DNA from: Amycolatopsis orientalis DSM 40040 = KCTC 9412
GTDB lineage: Bacteria > Actinomycetota > Actinomycetes > Mycobacteriales > Pseudonocardiaceae
Length of the DNA stretch: 64,000 bases
Assembly: GCF_000478275.1 (NCBI RefSeq)
Contig: NZ_ASJB01000009.1
Coordinates: forward strand, 62,001 to 126,000
Direction of reading: 5' to 3'
The position numbers were made by a program, and so were the translations under genes. Shown here piece by piece: positions 18,774 through 26,943 of the stretch. Position 1 is the first letter of the stretch; each line of letters opens with the position of its first letter. The notes below the pieces were generated by a model. That model had not been told where the DNA came from. It was given only the letters and a program-made list of their open reading frames with translations, and did not search any database.

Positions 18774-19219
18774 TCAAACGGCGGCGAGGTTCTCCTTGGT
18801 CAACGCGGCCACCATCGCGGCGCGGGAACCGACCCCAGTTTGGTGAAGATCCGCCGCATATGCGCGGAAACCGTGTTCAGGCTGATTTCCAGCACGCCGG
18901 CGATCTGCTTGTTCGTATAGCCCCGGCCCACCATGCGCGCCACTTCGTGCTCACGCGGGCTGAGCAGGTCGTGTGCCTCCGGTGTCACCGGTACGAGCAG
19001 GCATCTGACGCCTTGCTCGGTCAGGTCGAGCAACGGTCTCCGCAGCGCGGTGTCGCCGTCGCTCAGTTCCGTGACCCGCCGGACGAGTGATCTCGCCAGG
19101 CTTCGCACGGTTTCGTCCTCCGAAACGACCTTCGTCCGCTGGCGGGCGATGTCGTGTATCGGTGCCGCAGGAAATCCCACCGCCGGGCTCGTGGACATAT
19201 TGAGAGGTAAGGCGAACAT
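18774..19219 (-). pseudogene. LuxR-type regulator with an apparent frameshift in the HTH
   Basis: A small response-regulator-like transcription factor whose DNA-binding domain is intact up to LLSPREHEVARMVGRGY, TNKQIAGVLEISLNTVSAHM and RRIFTKLG. The run of four C at 18833-18836 then shifts the frame and the reading ends early with SVPAPRWWPR. One more base in that run restores GVGSRAAMVAALTKENLAAV and a stop at 18774, the normal LuxR ending. The N-terminus is short (ATG 19219, or 19198), with no receiver domain. Either a true loss of function or a sequencing error in a homopolymer. Confidence 0.75.
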
Positions 19220-19349
19220 GGCTGGGTCGTGCGCCCTGGGCCGGGTGGGGTTTTCGTGTCCTGCGGTGTCCTGAAGGCCCCCTTTCGGACGTGGAGCGTC
19301 TCGAAGGTTCCCTTCAGAACGGGATCCGGGCCCGTGTTTCGGAGCCGGC

Positions 19350-19402
19350 GTCCCCAATGTGCCATTGGAGACGTTCAAGGTCTCCAATGGCACATTGGGG
19401 AC
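19350..19402. repeat. Perfect 23-bp palindrome of unlike composition
   Basis: Arms at 19350-19372 and 19380-19402 (core CCCCAATGTGCCATTGGAGA) pair perfectly around the 7-nt loop GTTCAAG. The arm sequence differs from families A-C and is less GC-rich. A degenerate hairpin built on CTGAAGG...CCTTCAG precedes it at about 19271-19315. The element sits between the diverging ends of two broken genes. Confidence 0.75.
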
Positions 19403-19461
19403 ACATTTGCCCTACCCCTCAAAATAGACCGGCCCCCCTCTTGGTTTCCCTCCCTCTCTAG

Positions 19462-19788
19462 CAAGCGATCCAAGCCGACCTCGGCGCCGTCACCGGCGGC
19501 CATGCCTCGCTCGCGGCGAGGGCCAGGAGCACGGTCAAGGACGCGCTGGCACTGCTCGGCGAGGTCGATCTGGTCAGTGTCTTCCGCAAGCACGACGACC
19601 TCCCCGGCGTCGCCGAGGAGGTCGTCAAGGCCGGAGCGCGCACGCTCTGGCTGCAACTGGGCCTGTGGCACGAGCCCGTCGCCGATCAGGCCAAGGAGGC
19701 CGGACTGGACGTCGTGATGAACCGCTGCGTCAAGATCGAGCACGCCAACACCGGCGTGATCAGCTCACGACGCCAGTCCGCCCCCTGA
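19462..19788 (+). pseudogene. Remnant of a CoA-binding (YccU-type) domain protein
   Basis: The frame is open from just after a TAG at 19459 to a TGA at 19786 and has no usable start codon before the last third. It encodes LGEVDLVSVFRKHDDLPGVA, VVKAGARTLWLQLGLWHEPV and AGLDVVMNRCVKIEHA, the C-terminal half of CoA-binding Rossmann proteins. The N-terminal Rossmann strand is gone and the segment between KIEHA and TGVISSRR appears shortened by about a dozen residues relative to the family. A gene fragment left by deletion; it is not expected to be translated. Confidence 0.75.
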
Positions 19789-19792
19789 GACG

Positions 19793-21910
19793 TCACTCCG
19801 CCGCGGTGCTCACCGTGAACGGCAGCCACTGCACCGTGACGCCGTTCGCCGGGGAAACCGGCATCCGCCAGTTCTGGCAACCGCGACCGGGGATCCGGTC
19901 CCAGATGAACAGCGGCGCCCCCTGGCCGGCGGTGCAGCCCTGGTCCAGCAGCTTGCCCGCGTTCTGGACGGCGAACCGGTACACCCCCGTGCCGACGGTC
20001 TGCGGTTCGATCGTCCACTTCTGACACGCGCCCGCCACCCGGTCGTAGGTGGTCACCGGGTTCCCGCTGGCCGTACTGCAGCCGGTGTTGTCCAGCACCT
20101 GCCCGGAATGCTTGGCGCGGAACTGGTAGTAGCCGTCACCGGTGCCCCACGGGAAGAACTTCTGGCAGTCCGCGCCGTTCGACGGCCACTGCTGCACCTT
20201 GGTCCCGTTGTTCCAGCCGCACGCGGCGACGTCGGCGTAGAGCCCGCTCGACACCGCTTGCAGCGAGACCCACGCGTCGTCGCCGAACTCCCCGCCGGGG
20301 TCGAACGTGGTGGCCCGGAACCGGTAGCTGTGGTTGTCCTGCAACAGTCCCGGCGGCACCGTCCACGTCGCCGCGGTACCGGACGGGACGTCCCACGCCC
20401 AGTAGTCCGCGATCATCGTTTCGCCCTCGTAGACGTAGAAGACCGCGGTCACGTTGCCGCCGTCAGGGTCCGTCGGCGTGAAGCGCAGCGTCGGGGTGAG
20501 CGACTTCGTGTGGGTGACCCCGCCGATGTCGACGCGGTCCGAGATGTCGTGACCGGCGGCGGGATTCGGCCGCTGGTTCCGGTAGGTGACCTCGATGTAC
20601 GGCGACTTGCCGCCCTCACTGGACGAGAACTTCTTCCAGCCGAACGAATCCGCCTCGTTCTCCGCCTTCAGCAGCATCGAACCGGTCGTGACCCCCGCGC
20701 CTGCCCAGGCGCCGATCAGGTTCCCGATCGGGGTCCGGACCCAGTCGGCCGGGCAGGCCGCGCTGTAGCCGCGGGTCGCGTCCGTCGTCGCCCACCGGGT
20801 GAGGGGCTGCGGCTGGTTCGCCCAGCGGGTGCCCGTGCCGACCAGCGCGGTGTCCCAGATCTCCCAGTTCCGGGGCGAGCACGAGTAGGAATGGTTGCCC
20901 CACAACGACAACGTGGCCGATTCGATCTCGGCGCCGCGGAACCGCGACACGTCGAAGTGCAGGTAGGACCGGGCTTTCGTGACTCCGCCGTCATAGGTGC
21001 CGATGCGGAGTTCGGTGGCGGCCGACTGGTCGGTGCTCACGATGTTCGACTGCGTGAACGTGTCGAAGTTCGTCCACACCGAGACACCGGGGTCGACGGT
21101 GACCGGGTAAGACCGCGCCGGATCGGCGAAGTAGCCGGCGTCCGGCGTCACGTCGAGGCCGACGGTACCCCGTTCCTTGGCGGTCACCGCCTTCCCGACC
21201 TTCACCTTGGCGGCCGGGTCGCCGCTGCGCTGATCGACCCGCGAGTCCCACATCTCGGCGGCGGGCACGCTGCCGACCACCGCGCCGGAGGCCGTGACGA
21301 GTTGCGTGTTCCCGTCCGCGTCGGTGCGCGGCGTGAGCCCCGTGGCCCGGAGCGGAAGGGTGAACGTCAGCGCGCGATCAGGCCGACGCTTGACGACGAA
21401 GAACTGCTCGAACCCGGTTCGCGTGGCCTTGACCTGCAGGTCGACGCCGGGCTGGACCTCCGGATAGGTGGCGACCTCACCGGTCAGGACCGGTTCCGGC
21501 AACGCGCCCGGATACTGAAGGGCGACCTTCCCGTCCCGGCTCCGCACGGTGGCGAGGTCCCCGCTCTTGCCGCTCGCGCCCGCCAGGACGAGGTCCCTGG
21601 GATGCGCCTTCGGCCGGACAAGGCCGTCGGCGCCCTTTTCGAGCGTCAGATCGACCGGTACCCAGTCGCCACCACGGCGGACGTGGACCGGGCCGCCGTG
21701 CACCTGGGTGGTGCGGGAACCGTCGGGATTGGCGAAGGTGGCCGAGTTCTCGGTGCGTTCCGAGAGCATTTCGACCGGTTTGTTCTGCGAGCGCGCCACG
21801 GATTCGGGCGTCGTCGCCTGCGCGGGAGCGGCGAACACGGCGCTCCCGGCCAGACACGCGGCGAACAGCACGAGACCCCGCCGCGGGCTTCTTCGGGTTT
21901 GGGCTTGCAC
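19793..21910 (-). CDS. Secreted DNRLRE-domain protein with C-terminal lectin-like domain
   Basis: A 705-residue exported protein. A signal peptide (RRGLVLFAACLAGSAVFAAP, cleavage after AQA near residue 32) is followed by a propeptide-like region, a DNRLRE-type beta domain at about residues 270-445 (ATELRIGTYDGG, SYLHFDVSRFRG, PYIEVTYRN), an Ig-like domain at about 450-550, and a C-terminal ricin-type beta-trefoil at about 560-700 (KHSGQVLDNTGC, NAGKLLDQGC). Such proteins bind surface or extracellular polysaccharide; no catalytic domain is recognised. GTG 21910 follows GGGGGAGATCGAA. Stop codon close to the pseudogene end. Confidence 0.85.
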   Translation of the reverse strand: MQAQTRRSPRRGLVLFAACLAGSAVFAAPAQATTPESVARSQNKPVEMLSERTENSATFANPDGSRTTQVHGGPVHVRRGGDWVPVDLTLEKGADGLVRPKAHPRDLVLAGASGKSGDLATVRSRDGKVALQYPGALPEPVLTGEVATYPEVQPGVDLQVKATRTGFEQFFVVKRRPDRALTFTLPLRATGLTPRTDADGNTQLVTASGAVVGSVPAAEMWDSRVDQRSGDPAAKVKVGKAVTAKERGTVGLDVTPDAGYFADPARSYPVTVDPGVSVWTNFDTFTQSNIVSTDQSAATELRIGTYDGGVTKARSYLHFDVSRFRGAEIESATLSLWGNHSYSCSPRNWEIWDTALVGTGTRWANQPQPLTRWATTDATRGYSAACPADWVRTPIGNLIGAWAGAGVTTGSMLLKAENEADSFGWKKFSSSEGGKSPYIEVTYRNQRPNPAAGHDISDRVDIGGVTHTKSLTPTLRFTPTDPDGGNVTAVFYVYEGETMIADYWAWDVPSGTAATWTVPPGLLQDNHSYRFRATTFDPGGEFGDDAWVSLQAVSSGLYADVAACGWNNGTKVQQWPSNGADCQKFFPWGTGDGYYQFRAKHSGQVLDNTGCSTASGNPVTTYDRVAGACQKWTIEPQTVGTGVYRFAVQNAGKLLDQGCTAGQGAPLFIWDRIPGRGCQNWRMPVSPANGVTVQWLPFTVSTAAE

Positions 21911-22021
21911 TTCGATCTCCCCCTGGGTGTGGGTGAAGTGTTGACACATCGCTTACGCATGTCACACCCAGGAGGGTTGCCCGCCGCCAGGAAAAATCCC
22001 TACGCGTGAGAGGGTGGCGGT

Positions 22022-22198
22022 ATGGCCAAACCGACTCCGCTGCAGCTCAGGAACATCGTCATGGCAGTGCTCATGGCGGGTGCCCTGGTGTGGAACCTGT
22101 CCATCAGCGGCGCTTGGTGGCTCACCGCGATCTTCTCGGTCGGTATCGTCCTCTCGCTCTTCTCCGCGTACCTGAACCGGCCGGGTGCCCGCTCCTGA
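22022..22198 (+). CDS. Small two-helix membrane protein
   Basis: A 58-residue protein, MAKPTPLQLRNIVMAVLMAG followed by ALVWNLSISGAWWLTAIFSV and GIVLSLFSAYLNRPGARS. Two hydrophobic helices are separated by a short NLSISG turn. ATG 22022 has GAGAGGGTGGCGGT in front, a good ribosome site, and a strong hairpin starts 7 bp after the stop, so the gene is bounded like a real one. No family recognised. It diverges from the large secreted protein gene and could be regulated with it. Confidence 0.7.
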   Translation: MAKPTPLQLRNIVMAVLMAGALVWNLSISGAWWLTAIFSVGIVLSLFSAYLNRPGARS

Positions 22199-22204
22199 CA
22201 CCCC

Positions 22205-22266
22205 GCGTTTCGTCCTCTGGATGCGGTAGTTGCACGCGCAAGGACCGCATCCAGAGGACGAAACGC
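22205..22266. terminator. Bidirectional hairpin terminator
   Basis: Perfect 22-bp arms at 22205-22226 and 22245-22266 (core TTTCGTCCTCTGGATGCGG) with an 18-nt loop, between the convergent small membrane protein and allantoicase genes; it ends one base before the allantoicase stop. Confidence 0.8.
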
Positions 22267-22267
22267 A

Positions 22268-23272
22268 TCAGGGGCGCGAGGCCTCGAAGCGCGAAGTGAC
22301 GTCGGCGCGGCCCCGGTCGGTCAGGGCGCCGAAGAGCCGTAGGCGCGCCATGCCGCCATCGGGATAGATGTCGAGACGCACCTCGGTCACCTCAGGCCCC
22401 TCGGCGAGCGCGAACCGGTGCCGGGTGTCCGGCTGCAGGCGCGTCTTGGGCAGCAACTCCACCCACTCGCCGTCGCCGTCCCGGCCGCTCAACGCCGCCC
22501 AGCCCGGCGCGTTGCCCTTGAGGTTGCTGTTGTCCAGTTCGGCGAACCGGACGACGCCCGCGCCGGCGAGCCGCACGGTGACCCAGTCGTTCCCGTCGTC
22601 CCGGCGCCGCGCCGTCTCCCAGCCTTCGGCCTGATGCGCGGCCAGACCGGGCGAGAACAGGTTGTTGGGCGACGAATAGAACATGTTGCTGCACCCGGTG
22701 ACCACCGCGCCGTTTTCCAGTGCCGCGAGATCGAGCGCGCCGAGGTCCAGCAGGCGCGGATCCGGGATCGGCGTGCCGTGCACCCTCAGCCGGGCCACCC
22801 CGCCGTCGGGATGCATGGTCAGCCGGACGTGCGTGTAGCGCTTGCTCCCGCCGATCTCGAAGAAGTTCTCCGTATGCCCGGCGGCCGGACCGCGCTTGAC
22901 CAGGACGTCCCAGTCCACTTCGGACAGTTCGGCGGCGCTGGGATAGCCCTCGACGGCGCAAGCCTCGACCGAGACGAACGGCGGGTAGTTCCCCTTGAAG
23001 AACGCGGTGTCGACGATGACACCGGCGATCGCGCCCGCCAGGCCGAGCCGGACGATGGCCTGATCGTCACCGGGCTCACGGTGCCGCCGGGTCTCCCAGC
23101 CGTCGTAGACCTGCCCCTTCGGCCCGAAGGTCTCCGCCCGGTGCTCGGGCGTCCAGGGGTTGACCAGGTTCTCCTTCTCGGCGAACAACTCGTCCGTCGC
23201 CCACATCACGGTCCCGCCGAACTTGCGCGAGGCCAGGTCGGGCTTGTTTGTCCATTCAGGACGGTCGTTCAC
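22268..23272 (-). CDS. alc: Allantoicase
   Basis: A 334-residue allantoicase (allantoate amidinohydrolase), converting allantoate to ureidoglycolate and urea. The two repeated jelly-roll halves are evident: FFEIGGSKRYTHVRLTMHPD and GGVARLRVHG in the first, EVTEVRLDIYPDGGMARLRL in the second, with DLASRKFGGTVMWATDELFA near the N-terminus. GTG 23272 is chosen because GGAGGAGAAC precedes it; an ATG at 23284 would place that site inside the gene. It lies 14 bp after allantoinase and shares its promoter and the operator at 24628. Confidence 0.95.
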   Translation of the reverse strand: MNDRPEWTNKPDLASRKFGGTVMWATDELFAEKENLVNPWTPEHRAETFGPKGQVYDGWETRRHREPGDDQAIVRLGLAGAIAGVIVDTAFFKGNYPPFVSVEACAVEGYPSAAELSEVDWDVLVKRGPAAGHTENFFEIGGSKRYTHVRLTMHPDGGVARLRVHGTPIPDPRLLDLGALDLAALENGAVVTGCSNMFYSSPNNLFSPGLAAHQAEGWETARRRDDGNDWVTVRLAGAGVVRFAELDNSNLKGNAPGWAALSGRDGDGEWVELLPKTRLQPDTRHRFALAEGPEVTEVRLDIYPDGGMARLRLFGALTDRGRADVTSRFEASRP

Positions 23273-23285
23273 GTTCTCCTCCATC

Positions 23286-24614
23286 TCAGCACTCGCCCCG
23301 GGCCAGCAGGACGCCCGCCGGGTCGTCACCGGTGATCTCCTTGCCCCGCAACCACGTACTCCGGACGACACCGGCGAGCGGACGTCCGTGGTAGGCACTG
23401 ACCGGGTTGCGGTGTTTCAGTTTCGCGACGTCGACGACGAACGCCTCGTCGGGCGCGAACACGCTGAAGTCGGCGTCGTACCCGGTCGCCAAGTGCCCCT
23501 TGCGGCGCATTCCCGCCTGCGCGGCCGGGTTTTCGGCCATCCAGCGGACGACGTCGGTGAGCCCGAAGCCACGCTGCCGCGCCTGCGTCCAGACCGCGGG
23601 CAGGCCGAGCTGCAGTCCGGCGATCCCGCCCCAGGCGAGGCCGAAGTCACCGCTGTCGAAGCGTTTCAGCTCGGGCGTGCACGGCGAGTGGTCGGTCACC
23701 ACGCAGTCGATGACGCCGTCCGCGAGCCCCCGCCACAGCAGTTCACGGTTGGCCGCCTCGCGGATCGGCGGACAGCATTTGAACTGCGTCGCGCCATCGC
23801 CGATCTCCTCCGCGGTGAAACTCAGGTAGTGCGGACAGGTCTCGGCTGTCAGCCGGACGCCGTCGCGCCGCGCGCTTTCGACCATCGGCAACGCGTCCGA
23901 AGAGGACAGATGCAGGATGTGCGCGCGCACGCCGGTCTTCCTGGCGAGTTCGATGACCTGGGCGATCGCCACGTTCTCCGCGCCGCGGGGGCGCGAACGC
24001 AGGAAATCGTCGTACTTCTCGCCGTGCGGGTCGGGCGCGTGATCGATCGCGTCGGAGTCCTCCGCGTGCACGATGATCATGCCGTCGAAGGTCCGCAGTT
24101 CGGTCATCGCCTCTTCGAGCCCGCGCGCGTCGAGCGGCGGGAACTCGTCGACGCCGGAATGCAGCAGGAAGGATTTGAAGCCGAACACCCCCGCCTCGTG
24201 CAGCCCGCGCAGATCCGCCAGGTTGCCGGGGATGGCGCCGCCCCAGAAGCCGACGTCGACGTGCACGCGGCCCTCGGCGGTCTTGCGCTTCACCTCCAGC
24301 GCCGCGACGTCGACCGTCGGCGGCAGGCTGTTCAGCGGCATGTCCACGATCGTGGTGACCCCGCCCGCCGCGGCTGCGCGTGTCGCCGAAGCGAACCCCT
24401 CCCACTCGGTGCGGCCCGGGTCGTTGACGTGCACGTGCGTGTCCACCAGCCCCGGGAGAAGGACGACGTCCTCGCCGAGCTCGAGTACCCGATCACCGTC
24501 CAGCGCGGCACCCGCCGGTTCCACCGCGACGATGCGGCCGCCCTCGACCCCGATCGTCGCGGGCACCTCGCCGGCGGCCGTCACGGCTCGGGGGGCCTTG
24601 ATCACCAGGTCCAT
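23286..24614 (-). CDS. allB: Allantoinase
   Basis: A 442-residue cytoplasmic dinuclear-metal amidohydrolase opening allantoin to allantoate. Metal ligands: [12 protein letters not shown] near residue 60, the lysine to be carboxylated in [13 protein letters not shown] near 145, [10 protein letters not shown] near 185, [12 protein letters not shown] near 240 and [12 protein letters not shown] near 315. The ATG at 24614 has GGAGGATTAT just before it. First gene of allB-alc; transcribed away from the HTH regulator at 24718. A 15-bp palindrome lies 13 bp upstream of its ATG. Confidence 0.96.
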   Translation of the reverse strand: MDLVIKAPRAVTAAGEVPATIGVEGGRIVAVEPAGAALDGDRVLELGEDVVLLPGLVDTHVHVNDPGRTEWEGFASATRAAAAGGVTTIVDMPLNSLPPTVDVAALEVKRKTAEGRVHVDVGFWGGAIPGNLADLRGLHEAGVFGFKSFLLHSGVDEFPPLDARGLEEAMTELRTFDGMIIVHAEDSDAIDHAPDPHGEKYDDFLRSRPRGAENVAIAQVIELARKTGVRAHILHLSSSDALPMVESARRDGVRLTAETCPHYLSFTAEEIGDGATQFKCCPPIREAANRELLWRGLADGVIDCVVTDHSPCTPELKRFDSGDFGLAWGGIAGLQLGLPAVWTQARQRGFGLTDVVRWMAENPAAQAGMRRKGHLATGYDADFSVFAPDEAFVVDVAKLKHRNPVSAYHGRPLAGVVRSTWLRGKEITGDDPAGVLLARGEC

Positions 24615-24627
24615 ATAATCCTCCAAT

Positions 24628-24642
24628 TTCCACTGAGTGGAA
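24628..24642. promoter_or_regulatory. Palindromic operator upstream of allantoinase
   Basis: TTCCACTGAGTGGAA is a perfect dyad with 7-bp arms, located in the divergent promoter of allB and the HTH gene. The symmetry and TTCC...GGAA ends resemble operators of IclR-family repressors, and a related 15-mer lies before the IclR gene at 46148. Confidence 0.65.
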
Positions 24643-24717
24643 TCGAGGTTTCGCACTCCGACATTAACTTCGGCCACTGTGCTCGTCAATGAGCCCGGGC
24701 GGCGCTACCTTCGCTTG

Positions 24718-25194
24718 GTGCAGTTAGAAGCCGAGTTCACCAGCGAACCGTTCCACGGCGAGGGTCCGCCACCCGAGCATGCCGTCAAAGCGCGCGACAC
24801 GGCGGAAGACGCGGGCCTGTCCACCGACTTCGGGCCGCTCGGCACCCTCGTCCGGGGCGACGCCGACGCCCTGCTCGACGCGCTCCCCGCCATCGCCAGG
24901 GCGGCACTGGACGGCGGCGCGACCCGCGTGACGCTGCAGCTCCGACAGGTCGGCGACGACACGGGCGAAACCGCCGTCGAACTGCACAGCGCCCTCGCCC
25001 GCCTCATCGGCGACGTCGAACGCGAACTCGGCGGCAGGCTCGACACCCTCGACCGCGCCGCCAAGCAGCGCGCGGTGCGGCTGCTCAAGGAACGCGGCGC
25101 GTTCGGCCTCCGCAAATCGGTGTCGACCGTCGCCGAGGCACTGGGGGTCACGAGGTTCACGGTCTACAACTACCTCAACCGCGACCAAGACTGA
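24718..25194 (+). CDS. Regulator with MTH1187-like thiamine-binding domain and HTH
   Basis: A 158-residue two-part protein. Residues 1-95 resemble the YqgV/MTH1187 thiamine-binding ferredoxin-like domain (VQLEAEFTSEPFHGEGPPPE, HAVKARDTAEDAGLSTDFGP, LGTLVRGDADAL). Residues about 105-158 form a helical linker and a helix-turn-helix (KSVSTVAEALGVTRFTVYNY). It is divergent from allantoinase and 58 bp ahead of the uric-acid operon, so a regulator of purine breakdown sensing a small ring compound is a fair inference. GTG 24718 lacks a ribosome site and may be leaderless. Confidence 0.75.
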   Translation: MQLEAEFTSEPFHGEGPPPEHAVKARDTAEDAGLSTDFGPLGTLVRGDADALLDALPAIARAALDGGATRVTLQLRQVGDDTGETAVELHSALARLIGDVERELGGRLDTLDRAAKQRAVRLLKERGAFGLRKSVSTVAEALGVTRFTVYNYLNRDQD

Positions 25195-25203
25195 AGAGCC
25201 GTT

Positions 25204-25218
25204 TCAACAAAATGTTGA
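25204..25218. promoter_or_regulatory. Palindrome in the uraD-uraH-uox promoter
   Basis: TCAACA-AAA-TGTTGA, a perfect 6-bp dyad with 3-nt centre, lies 35 bp before the OHCU decarboxylase start and is AT-rich against the background. A probable operator; the binding regulator is not known. Confidence 0.55.
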
Positions 25219-25252
25219 CGACGACGGATCCGCCGCCGTACCGTCGGTTCCC

Positions 25253-25744
25253 GTGCCGCTCACCTTTCGAGAGTTCAACCAGGCGCCCGCACAGGACGTC
25301 CGGCCGGTTCTGACGGCCTGCCTCGACGTCCCTCGCTGGGTGGAAACCCTGCTGGCCAGGCGCCCCTACCCCGACCTGGCGGCGCTGCTCGCCGCGGCCG
25401 AGGCGCTCACCCCCCTGCGCCCCGACGAGGTCCGGCAGGCGATGGCCGCCCATCCCCGGATCGGGGAGAAAGCGGGTGGCGAGAGTACCGAGGCGAGCTG
25501 GTCGCGGTCGGAACAGTCCGGTGTGGACAGTGCGACCGCTCGCGAGTTCGCGGCGGCCAACGCCGAGTACGAAGCGGCGTTCGGGCATGTCTTCCTGGTG
25601 TGCGCGAGCGGCCGGAGCGGCACGGAACTGCTGGAAAACCTGCGTTCGAGGCTTTCGAACGACCCCGAGAAGGAACTCGAAGTGGCCGGGCGAGAACTGG
25701 CCGCGATCGCCGCGCTGCGGCTGGAGAAGGCGGTGACGGCATGA
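25253..25744 (+). CDS. uraD: 2-oxo-4-hydroxy-4-carboxy-5-ureidoimidazoline decarboxylase
   Basis: A 163-residue OHCU decarboxylase, giving S-(+)-allantoin in the last step of urate breakdown. It shows the family start LTFREFNQAPAQDVRPVL, the catalytic-histidine motif MAAHPRIGEKAGG near residue 68, SRSEQSGVDSA near 82 and the NAEYEAAFGHVFLVCASGRS motif near 103. Length matches the family. GTG start; its TGA overlaps the HIU hydrolase ATG by 4 nt. First gene of uraD-uraH-uox, which run in biochemical reverse order. Confidence 0.95.
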   Translation: MPLTFREFNQAPAQDVRPVLTACLDVPRWVETLLARRPYPDLAALLAAAEALTPLRPDEVRQAMAAHPRIGEKAGGESTEASWSRSEQSGVDSATAREFAAANAEYEAAFGHVFLVCASGRSGTELLENLRSRLSNDPEKELEVAGRELAAIAALRLEKAVTA

Positions 25745-26058
25745 GTCTCGTGACCACGCACATCCTCGACACCGCCGCGGGACGGCCGGCGGCGGGCGTC
25801 GGGGTCCGGCTCGAAACCGGCGCGGGCGAACCCGTCGCCGACGGCCGGACCGACGCCGACGGCCGGATCCGCGACCTCGGCCCGGAAACCCTGGAACCCG
25901 GGGTGTACCGGCTGGTCTTCGACACCGGTGCCCACCTCGGCCCGGACGCGTTCTTCCCCGAGATCACCCTGACCTTCCGCATCGCCGACGGGACCGAGCA
26001 CCACCATGTGCCGTTGCTGCTGAGCCCGTTCGCCTATTCCACCTATCGAGGGAGCTGA
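25741..26058 (+). CDS. uraH: 5-hydroxyisourate hydrolase
   Basis: A 105-residue transthyretin-related HIU hydrolase, converting the unstable urate oxidase product to OHCU. It carries the N-terminal catalytic-histidine motif TTHILDTAAGRPA, the conserved central LEPGVYRLVFDTG and FFPEITLTFRI, and the diagnostic C-terminus YSTYRGS that separates hydrolases from transthyretin. Overlaps uraD by 4 nt and lies 6 nt before the urate oxidase gene. Confidence 0.96.
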   Translation: MSLVTTHILDTAAGRPAAGVGVRLETGAGEPVADGRTDADGRIRDLGPETLEPGVYRLVFDTGAHLGPDAFFPEITLTFRIADGTEHHHVPLLLSPFAYSTYRGS

Positions 26059-26064
26059 TCGCCC

Positions 26065-26943
26065 GTGGCCATCACCCTGGGCCCCAACCAGTACGGCAAG
26101 GCCGAAGTCCGGCTCGTCACCGTCCGGCGCGAAGGCACCGTCCACCATCTCAAGGACCTCACCGTTTCGACGTCACTGCGCGGCGACCTCGCGGCAACGC
26201 ACCTCACCGGCGACAACGCCGACGTCGTCGCGACCGACACCCAGAAGAACACCGTCTACGCCTTCGCCAAAGAGGCCCCGGTCGGCGAGATCGAGGACTT
26301 CGCCCTGCGCCTCGGACGGCATTTCGTCGACTCGTTCGACCACATCTCCGGCGCCCGGATCCTCATCGACGAGCACGGCTGGAACCGCATCTCCGGCCAC
26401 GATCACGCGTTCTCCCAGGCGGGCAGCGAAAAGCGCACGACCGCGGTGACCGTTCAGGACGGGCAGGCCTGGGTGGTGTCCGGTTTGGACGATCTCGTCG
26501 TCCTCAAGTCGACCGGCTCCGAGTTCCACGGCTTCCCGCGCGACAAGTACACGACGCTGGCCGAGACGACCGACCGGATCCTCGCGACCGCGGTGACCGC
26601 GCGCTGGCGCTACCAGGGCGACGGGATCGACTGGGCCACCAGCCATGCCGAAGTCCGGCGGATCCTGCTGGAGACCTTCGCGGACAAGCACAGCCTCTCC
26701 CTGCAGCAAACGCTGTACGCGATGGGAGAGGCTGTGCTCAAGGAACGCGAGGAGGTCGCCGAAGTCCGGCTCTCGCTGCCGAACAAGCATCACTTCCTGG
26801 TGGACCTGTCTCCGTTCGGACTGAAGAACGACAACGAGGTCTTCTACGCTGCGGACCGGCCGTACGGCCTGATCGAGGGTGTGGTCCTCCGCGACGACGC
26901 CGAGGACGCCGGTCTGGCCTGGCACACCCTCGCCGCGTTCTAG
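26065..26943 (+). CDS. uox: Urate oxidase (factor-independent)
   Basis: A 292-residue uricase that oxidises urate with O2 to 5-hydroxyisourate and H2O2. Motifs: NQYGKAEVRLVTVRR at the start, VVATDTQKNTVYAFAKE with the active-site Thr near residue 53, the FGRHF-like GRHFVDSFDHISGARI, and NKHHFLVDLSPFGLKNDNEV near 240 ending in YGLIEGVVLRD. Length is usual for the family. GTG start 6 nt after uraH. No separate catalase gene is near. Its stop overlaps the end of the convergent hydrolase gene by 4 nt. Confidence 0.97.
   Translation: MAITLGPNQYGKAEVRLVTVRREGTVHHLKDLTVSTSLRGDLAATHLTGDNADVVATDTQKNTVYAFAKEAPVGEIEDFALRLGRHFVDSFDHISGARILIDEHGWNRISGHDHAFSQAGSEKRTTAVTVQDGQAWVVSGLDDLVVLKSTGSEFHGFPRDKYTTLAETTDRILATAVTARWRYQGDGIDWATSHAEVRRILLETFADKHSLSLQQTLYAMGEAVLKEREEVAEVRLSLPNKHHFLVDLSPFGLKNDNEVFYAADRPYGLIEGVVLRDDAEDAGLAWHTLAAF

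Noticed and set aside
19794..22009. Plus-strand frame opposite the secreted DNRLRE protein
   Set aside because: Shadow frame; the minus strand has a signal peptide and recognisable domains.
23272..23398. N-terminal extension of allantoicase
   Set aside because: It would run into the end of allantoinase; GTG 23272 has GGAGGAG directly before it and gives the family start.
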